DNA from: Paractinoplanes toevensis | GTDB lineage: Bacteria > Actinomycetota > Actinomycetes > Mycobacteriales > Micromonosporaceae | Length of the DNA stretch: 64,000 nt | Direction of reading: 5' to 3' | Assembly: GCF_018332695.1 (NCBI RefSeq) | Contig: NZ_BOQN01000010.1 | Coordinates: 122,771-186,770, forward strand | Part shown: positions 27,434 to 34,857 of the stretch, piece after piece | Layout: each line of letters opens with the position of its first letter | Numbering within the stretch: position 1 is the first letter of the stretch | Translations under genes and position numbers: made by a program | Notes under the pieces: generated by a model | The model's input: only the letters and a program-made list of their open reading frames with translations | The model's database searches: none | What the model was told of the DNA's origin: nothing

Positions 27434-28475
27434 GGTCGCCGCCGCCCTGGCCGCGCTGGCCGCGGCCCTGACGTGCGCCGCCCCGGCCCACGCCGCCCCA
27501 CCACCGGCCGCCACGGTGCCGCTGCCGGTCGATGGGGTGCTTTCCGGGGCGGGCGAGACCACGGCGGTGGTCGACCTGGCCGCCCTCGCCGGTGCCGACC
27601 GGCGCGCGGCCCGGGTCGAGGTGGACGGTCGCGCTGTGGACGCCGACCTGATGCCGGTGATGTCGGAGGGTCTGAGCGTGGTGCTGGTGGTGGACGCCGC
27701 CGCGGCCGGCGCCGGGACGCTGCCGGCCTGGCTGAGTGCGGCCGCCCGCTTCATCCTGGAGGCGCCGGTCGGCACCGAGGCCGTGGTGGTCCCGGACCGC
27801 CGGCCGGCCGCCGCGCTCACCGCACCGCAGCGCGGCCCGTCCGGCGTCGTGGAGGCGCTCGCCACGGTGCGACCCGAAGGCGAACGGGACACCGCCGCGG
27901 CACTCGCCCTGGCCCGTGGCCAGTTCCCGCCGGCCGCACCGGGCCGACGACTGGTGGTGATGTACACGTCGGCGCCCGGCGCCGGCGACGAGGAGGCCGG
28001 GCGGATCGCCGAGCAGTTCCGCCGCGACGGCACGCTGCTCGTCGTGGTCGGCACGGCCGCGGCCGGCGACTACTGGTCGGCGGCGGCCACGGCCACCGGC
28101 GGCTTCTTCGCCCCGGTCGGTGAGCCCGTCGTGGTGCCCGCCCTCGATCAGGTCGAGTCCACCCTCCGCGACCGCTACCTGGTGCGTTTCCCCACCCCGG
28201 CAGCACTGCCCGCACGGGTGTCGATCACCGTCGGCACCCTCACCGCCGAGACCGTGCTGCCCGGCCCGGGAACCGCGGACCGGGGCCGGCCGTTCATCCG
28301 GGCGCTGCTGCTCGCGCTCGCGCTGGCCACCACGGTGGCGCTGGCCATCCTGCTGGCGGCCCGCCGGCGACGCCCCCGCCCACCGGCCGGCCCGCCCGGC
28401 TTGACCAGCGTCTTCACCGGGCGCGCCACGGTGCCCGGGAGCACCCGAGGACAGCCCCGGGTGCCCTGGCGCTGA
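27405..28475 (+). CDS. Exported membrane-anchored VWA-like protein
   Basis: At 356 residues, it has a signal peptide ending near AHA-A (residue 30), an extracellular part with a von Willebrand A-like order of strands (SVVLVVDAAA near residue 90, RRLVVMYTSA near 185), a single membrane helix (about 300-322), and a short basic cytoplasmic tail with an R-R-R-R-P-R-P-P stretch. The usual MIDAS D-x-S-x-S is replaced by D-A-A-A-A, so metal binding is doubtful. The ATG lies inside the sortase 3' end (29-base overlap). Confidence 0.6.
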   Translation: MSSRSPTRHRVAAALAALAAALTCAAPAHAAPPPAATVPLPVDGVLSGAGETTAVVDLAALAGADRRAARVEVDGRAVDADLMPVMSEGLSVVLVVDAAAAGAGTLPAWLSAAARFILEAPVGTEAVVVPDRRPAAALTAPQRGPSGVVEALATVRPEGERDTAAALALARGQFPPAAPGRRLVVMYTSAPGAGDEEAGRIAEQFRRDGTLLVVVGTAAAGDYWSAAATATGGFFAPVGEPVVVPALDQVESTLRDRYLVRFPTPAALPARVSITVGTLTAETVLPGPGTADRGRPFIRALLLALALATTVALAILLAARRRRPRPPAGPPGLTSVFTGRATVPGSTRGQPRVPWR

Positions 28476-28491
28476 CCGCCGGCCGGGTCGC

Positions 28492-29166
28492 TCAGGAGTC
28501 GGCCTCGCGTTGCCGGCGGGACTGCTCGCGCACCCGGGACAGTGCGGAGTCCCACTCGTCCGGTGGGGCGTCCGCTTCCCGGCCGCCGGTGAAGTAGTCG
28601 CCGTGCGAGATGACCGCGGACGCCAGCGCGACGAGCGCGGCCAGCGTCAGGAGCACCTGCGCGCCCTGGATGATGTCCTCGGCCCACGGGTACCACCCGG
28701 GAAAGAGCAGCTCCCGCACCTCGGGGACACGATCGCCGATCGCCGAGCCCGTCAGCTGCTCGAAATAGTTGGCCACGGTGTGCGACTCGGTGGCGTCCGA
28801 GCCGACGCCGATCACTCCGAGCAGGAGAGTCAGCACTCCGGCCCCGATCGCCCAGGTGCGGGCCCAGAGCCGGCCGCGCAGCAGCCAGACCCCCAGAGCG
28901 GCGTAGCCGAGGCAGAGGATCCCGAGGACGACCAGCTCGACGGCGCCCTCCCGGCCGCGCAGCAGGGCGGGCGGTTCGATGCCGTACTCGGTGTTGAGGT
29001 TGTCGAGCAGCGCGAGCAGGTGTTTCGACTCGTCGCTGCCCCACCATCGCAGTTCCAGGATGCCGTCGAGCACGAGCAGCAGCCCGGCCGGCGCCAATGT
29101 CAGCGTCAGCCAGGCCGCCGCCCGCACCACGCGCGGTGCCGGTGTAGGCGTATCAATCCCCGTCAT
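28492..29166 (-). CDS. Hypothetical membrane protein with four helices
   Basis: This 224-residue protein has hydrophobic helices near residues 14-32, 70-92, 98-118 and 168-188 and a charged C-terminal tail. A long external loop between helices 1 and 2 and another between 3 and 4 contain Trp/Glu-rich stretches. No family is recognised. It converges with the VWA-like gene (16 bases between) and lies downstream of the AhpD-like gene on the same strand (32 bases), so it may belong to the ECF41 regulon. Confidence 0.6.
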   Translation of the reverse strand: MTGIDTPTPAPRVVRAAAWLTLTLAPAGLLLVLDGILELRWWGSDESKHLLALLDNLNTEYGIEPPALLRGREGAVELVVLGILCLGYAALGVWLLRGRLWARTWAIGAGVLTLLLGVIGVGSDATESHTVANYFEQLTGSAIGDRVPEVRELLFPGWYPWAEDIIQGAQVLLTLAALVALASAVISHGDYFTGGREADAPPDEWDSALSRVREQSRRQREADS

Positions 29167-29198
29167 GCCGGGGATGCTAGTCACGTGGCGACGCGACC

Positions 29199-29657
29199 TC
29201 ATCCCCAATTCTGCGGAGCGGGCTGCTTGGTGGCCGCGTTGATCCGGTTGAAGAAGTTGGTGGTGGCGATCCACAGCACGATGGCCGCGAGTTGCTTCTC
29301 GTCGTAGTGCGCGGCGGCCGCGGCCCAGATGTCGTCCGGCACCGGGTCGGGCCGGTCGGCCAGCCGGGTGGCCGCCTCGGCCAGGGCGAGGGCGGCCCGC
29401 TCGGCCTCGGTGAAGTACGGCGTCTCCCGCCACACGGCCACCGCGAACAGCCGTTCTTCGGTCTCGCCGTTCTTGCGGGCGGTGCGGGCACCCGAGTCGA
29501 CGCACGGGCTGCACCCGTTGATCTGGCTGGCCCGCAGGTGCACCAGCTCCAGGGTGGCCGGCTCGACACCGGCCGAGTGGGCCTCCTTGTAGAGCAGGTT
29601 GATCGCCTTCACGGACTCCGGCAGCAGGTACGCCGGGTTCTCGATCCGAGCCTGCAT
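29199..29657 (-). CDS. AhpD-like carboxymuconolactone-decarboxylase family protein (COE)
   Basis: This 152-residue helical protein has the AhpD/CMD core and the redox motif C-S-P-C near residue 49. The histidine that normally follows (CxxCxxxH) is Gly here. Such genes are the typical targets (COE: carboxymuconolactone decarboxylase, oxidoreductase, epimerase) of ECF41 sigma factors. The divergent neighbour is an ECF41 sigma gene, and an ECF41-type promoter lies at 29738-29712. A ribosome binding site GGAAGGAG precedes the ATG at 29657. Confidence 0.88.
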   Translation of the reverse strand: MQARIENPAYLLPESVKAINLLYKEAHSAGVEPATLELVHLRASQINGCSPCVDSGARTARKNGETEERLFAVAVWRETPYFTEAERAALALAEAATRLADRPDPVPDDIWAAAAAHYDEKQLAAIVLWIATTNFFNRINAATKQPAPQNWG

Positions 29658-29676
29658 GATGTGCTCCTTCCGACGC

Positions 29677-29703
29677 CGTCACATCGGCGCGTTCTCATCC
29701 GTC
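29677..29703 (+). promoter_or_regulatory. ECF41-type promoter of the sigma-factor gene
   Basis: CGTCACA (29677-29683), exactly 16 bases, then CGTC (29700-29703). The published ECF41 consensus is TGTCACA-N16-CGTC, so this is one mismatch away. It points at the sigma gene starting at 29740, implying autoregulation. Confidence 0.75.
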
Positions 29704-29711
29704 GAAGGGGT

Positions 29712-29738
29712 GACGAACCCAGGAAGGCGAATGTGACC
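29712..29738 (-). promoter_or_regulatory. ECF41-type promoter of the AhpD-like gene
   Basis: On the minus strand GGTCACA (29738-29732), exactly 16 bases, then CGTC (29715-29712), again one mismatch from TGTCACA-N16-CGTC. It directs transcription toward the AhpD-like gene at 29657, the usual target of this sigma group. Confidence 0.8.
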
Positions 29739-29739
29739 A

Positions 29740-30570
29740 ATGTGGCATAGGACACAAAACGAACTCGCAGCACGCTTCGAGGAGAACCGGCCCCGGCTGC
29801 GTGCGGTGGCGCTGCGGATGCTCGGCTCGCCGGCCGAGGCCGACGACGCGGTGCAGGAGGCGTGGCTGCGACTCAGCCGCACCGGCGACGACAGCGTGGA
29901 CAACCTCAGTGCGTGGCTGACGACGGTGGTCGGCCGGGTGTGTCTCGACCTGCTGCGGCAACGCACCGCCCGCCGCGAGGACGAGTTCTCGGCGGAGCCG
30001 CCCGCCACCGGCGACGATCCGGAGCAGCGGGCGCTGCTGGCCGACTCGGTCGGGCTCGCGCTGCTGGTGGTGCTGGAGACACTCACCCCGGCCGAACGGC
30101 TCGCGTTCGTGCTGCACGACCTGTTCGCCGTCTCGTTCGAGGAGATCGCGCCGATCGTCGGCCGCTCACCGGACGCCGCCCGGCAACTGGCCAGCCGGGC
30201 CCGCCGCCGCGTGCGGGCCACGCCGCCGGAGAACGACGCACCGGCCGACCGGCACGTGGTCGACGCGTTCCTGACCGCGTCCCGCGGCGGCGAACTGGGC
30301 ACCCTGCTCGCCCTGCTCGACCCGGACGTCGAGATGCGTGTCGACCGGGTCGTCCAGAACCGGGGCGCCGACGCCGTCGCCCGGTTCTTCACCGGCCGCG
30401 CCCGGGCCGCCCGCACCGCCCTGATCGACGGCGCGATCGGCTTCGCGGTGATCGTCGACGACCAGGTCAAGGTGGTCACCCGGATCACCGTCGACCACGG
30501 CCGGATCACCGCGATGGACGCGATCACCAGCCCGGCCCACCTCTCCGAGCTGGTGATCCAGCCCTTCTGA
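29740..30570 (+). CDS. ECF41-group RNA polymerase sigma factor (SigJ-like)
   Basis: At 276 residues: region 2 (residues 8-75; LGSPAEADDAVQEAWLRL), region 4 (about 105-160; TPAERLAFVLHDLFAVSFEEIA), then a C-terminal SnoaL-like domain (170-270) with the conserved D-x-D-V stretch and the VVQNRG segment. ECF41 factors have no membrane anti-sigma; the SnoaL domain tunes activity. ATG 29740 follows AGGAAGG. The adjacent AhpD-like gene and paired promoters fit the known ECF41 arrangement. Confidence 0.92.
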   Translation: MWHRTQNELAARFEENRPRLRAVALRMLGSPAEADDAVQEAWLRLSRTGDDSVDNLSAWLTTVVGRVCLDLLRQRTARREDEFSAEPPATGDDPEQRALLADSVGLALLVVLETLTPAERLAFVLHDLFAVSFEEIAPIVGRSPDAARQLASRARRRVRATPPENDAPADRHVVDAFLTASRGGELGTLLALLDPDVEMRVDRVVQNRGADAVARFFTGRARAARTALIDGAIGFAVIVDDQVKVVTRITVDHGRITAMDAITSPAHLSELVIQPF

Positions 30571-30576
30571 GGCCCG

Positions 30577-31536
30577 CTAAAGGATCAGGACGATCCGGCC
30601 CTCGGTGTCGCCGGCCACCTGGCGCGACCACGCCTCGGCGACGTCGGCGAACGGCACCACCTCGTGCGCCACGGTGAGCCGGCCGGCCGCCGCGTGCCCG
30701 GCCACCTCGATCAGCGACTCCGCCCGCTGCGCCGTGGACAGCGCGTTGTTGGTATAGCCGAGCACGTGCAGCGAGCCGCTGCGCAGGGTGGCCGAGTCGA
30801 TCGGCGCGGTCGGCGACGCCGAGCTGCCCAGGTTGACCAGCCGGCCGCCGGGCCGCAGCACCCGCAGCGCGGCCGCGGCCGGCACCCCGAACACCGGGTC
30901 GAGCACCAGGTCGGCCGGGCCGGAGGCGTCGCGCAGCCGGTCGGCCAGCGTCATCGGCTCGTCGTCGGGCAGCAGCGGGACGGCCGCGTCGGCACCGAGC
31001 CGGACCGCGCGGTCGAGGGCGTCCGCCGCACGGCACACGGCGATCACCCGGCCCGCGCCGCAGAGCCGGGCCAGCTGGATCGCGGCCTGTCCGACCACCC
31101 CGCCGGCGCCGAGCACCACCACGGTCTCGCCGGGGGTGAGCCCGCCGGTCCGGGTCAGCGCCGAGTGCGCCGCCACGGCGGACAGGCCCAGCGCCGCGAT
31201 CAACGGCAACGGCACGCCGCGCGGCAACGGCACCACGTCGACGTACGGCACCGAGACGGCGGCGGTCATGCTGCCGTCGCCCGGGCGCATGCCGGCCGAG
31301 GTGGCGAACCAGACCGGCGTGCCGTCGTCGCGGTAGCCCACGCCCTGCACACCCGGCACGTACGGCGTGGCCGGCGTACCGAAATAGCTGGTGCCGGAGG
31401 CACACAGCAGGTCCAGCGGGGTGATCGGCGCCGCCGCCACGGTGATCGGCACCTCGCCGGCGCCCGGCACAGGCGGCCGTCGCTTCTCCAGCGACGGTGG
31501 CCGGCCGCAGACGCGCAGCACGGCCGCGGGGATCAT
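30577..31536 (-). CDS. MDR-family alcohol dehydrogenase/quinone oxidoreductase
   Basis: This 319-residue medium-chain dehydrogenase has an N-terminal GroES-like domain and a Rossmann domain with VVVLGAGGVVGQAAIQLARL (around residue 145) and VLRPGGRLVNLGS. The structural-zinc cysteines are absent, so it is nearer the zinc-independent quinone reductase branch. It is the last gene of the five-gene dioxygenase operon; its ATG overlaps the LigA-like stop. It may reduce an aldehyde, ketone or unsaturated ring-cleavage product. Confidence 0.83.
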   Translation of the reverse strand: MIPAAVLRVCGRPPSLEKRRPPVPGAGEVPITVAAAPITPLDLLCASGTSYFGTPATPYVPGVQGVGYRDDGTPVWFATSAGMRPGDGSMTAAVSVPYVDVVPLPRGVPLPLIAALGLSAVAAHSALTRTGGLTPGETVVVLGAGGVVGQAAIQLARLCGAGRVIAVCRAADALDRAVRLGADAAVPLLPDDEPMTLADRLRDASGPADLVLDPVFGVPAAAALRVLRPGGRLVNLGSSASPTAPIDSATLRSGSLHVLGYTNNALSTAQRAESLIEVAGHAAAGRLTVAHEVVPFADVAEAWSRQVAGDTEGRIVLIL

Positions 31537-31895
31537 GTCGCGATGTCCGGGTACGGCATCGAGAAGTGCGCCATCCGCGCGCCGTACGCCTTCTGATATT
31601 CCAGTGGCTCGGTGTTGTCCCGTTCGAACATCGCGATGAACAGCGTCAGCGTGAGGAACGGGTGTGCGCCCAGCTCGAAGAGCTTGCAGTGATCGTGCCC
31701 GATCAGCGCTTCCCGCTCCTCGTCGGTGAACGCCAGCCAGGTGGACGCTTCCCCACCGTGGCAGTTGAGCACCGAGTTCGCCAGCGTGGACTCCCACCAC
31801 GTGACCATCTCGCGGGGTTCCTCCCGATAGCGCTCCACCAGCGTAGGGTCGCGGTCCACCGTGTACAGGAACTTGTTCAGCAGGTACTTGCTCAT
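31533..31895 (-). CDS. Extradiol dioxygenase alpha subunit (LigA-like)
   Basis: This 120-residue helical subunit of class III extradiol dioxygenases has MSKYLLNKFLYTVDRD at the N-terminus and the ERYREEPREMV and DHCKLFELGAHPFL segments. In protocatechuate 4,5-dioxygenase this subunit covers the active site of the beta subunit. The gene overlaps the beta gene (ATGA). The substrate is probably a protocatechuate- or gallate-like catechol. Confidence 0.88.
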   Translation of the reverse strand: MSKYLLNKFLYTVDRDPTLVERYREEPREMVTWWESTLANSVLNCHGGEASTWLAFTDEEREALIGHDHCKLFELGAHPFLTLTLFIAMFERDNTEPLEYQKAYGARMAHFSMPYPDIAT

Positions 31896-32755
31896 GCCGG
31901 CGCTCCGTTCGGGTACCAGGTGAAGTACGCCTCCATGGTGTGGAACAGGTCGAGCGTGTCCACGTGGTCGGCCTTCGCCCCGGCCCCGGCCACGCCCATC
32001 ATCAGCATGAAGTCCATGAAGCCGTGGGTAGCGTTGCCCGGTGAATGCAGGCTTTCCAGCGACACCTCGCGCAGGCAGCTGTCGAGGTCACCGCCGGCGA
32101 TCCACTCGACGGCCCTGCGGTCGAACTCCGGGTCCGGCCCCTGCGGCCCGAACTGCCGCGGCCCGCCGAGTTCGAGCGAGAGGTGCCCGGTGCCGATGAT
32201 CGCGACCCGCAGGTGCGACGGCCACTCCTCCACGATCTTGCGGATCGCCTCGCCCAGCTGCACGAACCGGGACGGCTGCGGCAGCGGCGGCGCGAAGATG
32301 TTCGTGTAGATCGGCACGATCGGCAGGTCGGCCTCGGGGCGCAGCGTGATGATCGGGCAGGTGACACTGTGGTCGATCCGCAGCTCGTTGCTGAACGCCA
32401 GGTCGAAGCCCGCGTCGAGGCCAGACCGCAGGATGTGCGCGGACAGGTCTTCCTGGCCCTTGAGCAGCATCTTCGGCAGGCCGAACTCGCGCTCCTCGTT
32501 GTACCAGTTGGCGTCGTAGAACGGCGCCTTGCCGACCAGGAACTGCGGCATGTTGTCCAGCCACAGCTGGTGGAAGTGGTCCGAGCCGACCATCACCAGA
32601 ACGTCGGGATTGGCCCGGGTCAGGGTCTCCCGGAAGGCGGTGATCTTCCGGACCCACTCGTCGGCGAAGGGTGGACGGTCCTCGCCGGTGGATGTGCTGG
32701 CCCGGTAGTAGAAGGGATGGTGAGTCGAGGCGATGACCGCGACGATGCTGGCCAT
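31892..32755 (-). CDS. Extradiol dioxygenase beta (catalytic) subunit, LigB-like
   Basis: This 287-residue class III ring-cleavage dioxygenase has iron ligands recognisable as His12 (STHHPF), His60/62 (GSDHFHQ) and a Glu in FSNELRIDHSVTCP. Catalytic residues near IGTGHLS are also conserved. It opens catecholic rings with O2. Its neighbours (CoA-transferase, citryl-CoA-lyase-like) are not those of the classical lig pathway. It lies two bases after the lyase gene and overlaps the alpha-subunit gene. Confidence 0.9.
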   Translation of the reverse strand: MASIVAVIASTHHPFYYRASTSTGEDRPPFADEWVRKITAFRETLTRANPDVLVMVGSDHFHQLWLDNMPQFLVGKAPFYDANWYNEEREFGLPKMLLKGQEDLSAHILRSGLDAGFDLAFSNELRIDHSVTCPIITLRPEADLPIVPIYTNIFAPPLPQPSRFVQLGEAIRKIVEEWPSHLRVAIIGTGHLSLELGGPRQFGPQGPDPEFDRRAVEWIAGGDLDSCLREVSLESLHSPGNATHGFMDFMLMMGVAGAGAKADHVDTLDLFHTMEAYFTWYPNGAPA

Positions 32756-32757
32756 AG

Positions 32758-33537
32758 TCAGTCCTCCCGGGGTTCGTAGACGGCGTTGCGATCGACGGTG
32801 AGATAGATGTCGTTGGCGATCGGCCGGCGGCGTTCCTCGGCCAGCTGCCCGAGCAGGCCGGCGGCCCGCGCCAGCAGGGCGAACCCGCGCAGCAGGTCGG
32901 TCGGCAGGCCCAGGTCGGCCAGCGCCGCGCCGCAGACGCCGGCGCCGTTGAGCGGCAGCGTCTTGCCGAGCACCTGCGGGTGCACCCGGCCGATCGCCTC
33001 GAACAACCGCAGGTGCGGGCCGCGCAGGCCCTCCTCCTCGGCGATCGCGATCAGCACCGGGGTGCGCGGGTCCTGCTCCTTGTGCACCGGGTGGCCGAGG
33101 CCGGGGATGAACTTCTTCTGCTCCCGGGCCTTCTTGACCGCCGCCAGCGCGATCACGTCGTAGTCGCGCTCGGTGCCGGCCGCGACCAGCGTGTCGGCGA
33201 GAAAACGCCCGCAGTCCTCGGTGACGCCGAGGAAGCGGGAACCGCCACCGAGAAGACCGGCGGCCAGGGCTCCCTGCAACGAGTCGGGCGCCGACAGGTA
33301 CGTCAGGCGGGCCGCGATCGCGGTGGGTGTGAAGCCGTGATCGGCCAGTGCGACCAGCACCGCCTCGAACAGCCGCACCTCCGAGGACGACGGCCGGCGC
33401 CCGGCAACGAGCCAGAACGCCAACTCACCGAAGCCGACCTTGCCCATCAGGTCGGCCGCGAGGTCCTTACCCAGCAGGGAGATCGTCTCCGGGGTGGAGG
33501 TGCCCAGGCCGGTGGGAAAACTCAACTCTTCAGCCAC
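32758..33537 (-). CDS. Citryl-CoA lyase-like protein (citrate synthase superfamily)
   Basis: At 259 residues this resembles the short citrate-synthase-superfamily proteins called citryl-CoA lyases (Ccl). Diagnostic segments are the C-terminal catalytic region FIPGLGHPVHKEQDPRTP (histidine and Asp) and NGAGVCGAALADLGLP. A true citrate synthase would be about 370 residues or more. Beside a CaiB-type CoA-transferase, it may cleave a CoA ester of a hydroxy-polycarboxylic acid formed after ring opening. The start overlaps the CoA-transferase by 16 bases. Confidence 0.82.
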   Translation of the reverse strand: MAEELSFPTGLGTSTPETISLLGKDLAADLMGKVGFGELAFWLVAGRRPSSSEVRLFEAVLVALADHGFTPTAIAARLTYLSAPDSLQGALAAGLLGGGSRFLGVTEDCGRFLADTLVAAGTERDYDVIALAAVKKAREQKKFIPGLGHPVHKEQDPRTPVLIAIAEEEGLRGPHLRLFEAIGRVHPQVLGKTLPLNGAGVCGAALADLGLPTDLLRGFALLARAAGLLGQLAEERRRPIANDIYLTVDRNAVYEPRED

Positions 33538-34652
33538 GCGCGGATCTCCTCGCCGTGCTCGTCCAGACCGGGCGGCGGCAACTCGTACGCCGGCGGGGTC
33601 TCGGAAAACGTGATCGGGTTACGGACCGCCGGCACCCCACCGGCGTCGATAACCGGTTCCAGGCCCAGCTCGTCGGCGAAGGCCACGCCGCCGTCGATCG
33701 TGTTGATCGGCGCGCAGGGCACCCCGGCCGCGAGCAGGTCACGGAACCACTCGTCCTTGGTCCGCTTGCTGAGCCGATCGACCAGGATCGGCCGCAATTC
33801 CTCACGATTCGCCGTACGGTCCTGGTTACGGCCGAAACGCGGATCGTCCGGCAGCTCCGGCAGATCGAGCACCTGGCACAGCTTGCGGAACTGCCCGTCG
33901 TTCCCGGCGATCACGATCAGCTCACCGTCGGCACACGGCAGCGGCTCGTACGGGAAGAGGCTGGGATGCGCGTTGCCCATCCGGAACGGGATCGTGCCGC
34001 CGGCGACATAGCCACTCGAGTGGTTTACCAGGCCGGACAGGGCCGAGCTGAGCAGGTTGACCTCGACGTGCTGACCGCGCCCGGTCTCGCTGCGGTGCCG
34101 CAGGGCGGCCAGGATGCCGATGGTCGCGTGCATGCCGGCCATCACGTCGAAGACCGAGATCCCGGCCCGGAACGGCGATCCGTCCGGGTCACCGGTGAGG
34201 CTCATGAGGCCCGAGATGGCCTGCACCATCAGGTCGTACCCCGGGAGGTTCGCCCCCGCGCCGGAGCCGAAGCCGCTGATGCTGGCGTAGATGATCTTCG
34301 GGTTTTCGGCGAGGACCGAGTCGAAGTCAAGACCGAACCGAGCCAAGCCGCCCGGCTTGAAGTTCTCGATCATGATGTCCGCCCGGCCGGCGAGCGCACG
34401 CGCCACCGCCTGGTCGTCCGGATCCTTCAGGTTCAGGGCGATGGACCGCTTGTTGCGGTTGATGCCCAGATAGTAGGTCGAGACACCGTCGCGGGTGGGC
34501 GGCATCCAGGTGCGGGTGTCGTCCCCACCCGGCCCTTCCACCTTGATCACCTGCGCGCCGAGGTCGGCGAGCAGCATCGTCGCATACGGCCCGGCCAGGA
34601 TCCGGGAGAAATCCGCCACCAGCAGACCGTGCAGAGGGCCCTGCGTCATCAT
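33522..34652 (-). CDS. CaiB/BaiF family III CoA-transferase
   Basis: At about 376 residues the N-terminus LVADFSRILAGPYATMLLADLGAQVIKVE is the family hallmark. The catalytic Asp is in PGYDLMVQAISGLM, and a glycine-rich loop (SISGFG) is present. It moves CoA between carboxylates. The paired ATG codons at 34652 and 34649 are preferred over a GTG at 34673, which lies inside a palindrome thought to be an operator. It is the first gene of the minus-strand catabolic operon and is divergent from the amidohydrolase. Confidence 0.92.
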   Translation of the reverse strand: MMTQGPLHGLLVADFSRILAGPYATMLLADLGAQVIKVEGPGGDDTRTWMPPTRDGVSTYYLGINRNKRSIALNLKDPDDQAVARALAGRADIMIENFKPGGLARFGLDFDSVLAENPKIIYASISGFGSGAGANLPGYDLMVQAISGLMSLTGDPDGSPFRAGISVFDVMAGMHATIGILAALRHRSETGRGQHVEVNLLSSALSGLVNHSSGYVAGGTIPFRMGNAHPSLFPYEPLPCADGELIVIAGNDGQFRKLCQVLDLPELPDDPRFGRNQDRTANREELRPILVDRLSKRTKDEWFRDLLAAGVPCAPINTIDGGVAFADELGLEPVIDAGGVPAVRNPITFSETPPAYELPPPGLDEHGEEIRAWLKS

Positions 34653-34666
34653 CACCGCCCGTTCTA

Positions 34667-34680
34667 CGGACACCTGTCCG
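34667..34680. promoter_or_regulatory. Palindromic operator copy 1 (CGGAC-N4-GTCCG)
   Basis: CGGAC-ACCT-GTCCG, a 5-bp dyad 15 bases before the CoA-transferase ATG. An identical-arm copy lies at 34800-34813. The likely ligand is the IclR regulator encoded at 36286. Confidence 0.65.
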
Positions 34681-34799
34681 CTGAAACAGCTTCCGCCCCC
34701 ACAGCGGGCCTGTCAATGGGCGGTTAATCCCGCCGAAACACACTATTGACCCTGCAGGTGACCGGGAGCACACTGACGCCAGTCGCCCTGCCCGCCCAG

Positions 34800-34813
34800 C
34801 GGACAGTGGTCCG
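34800..34813. promoter_or_regulatory. Palindromic operator copy 2 (CGGAC-N4-GTCCG)
   Basis: CGGAC-AGTG-GTCCG, 45 bases before the amidohydrolase ATG. Copies 1 and 2 start 133 bp apart and frame the divergent promoter region. The flanking bases also form a longer inverted repeat between copies (CTGTCCGCTG at 34674 and CAGCGGACAG at 34797). Confidence 0.65.
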
Positions 34814-34857
34814 AAAACAGAAGATCAGAAACCGCGGAAGCTCTGAAAGGATGGGCG

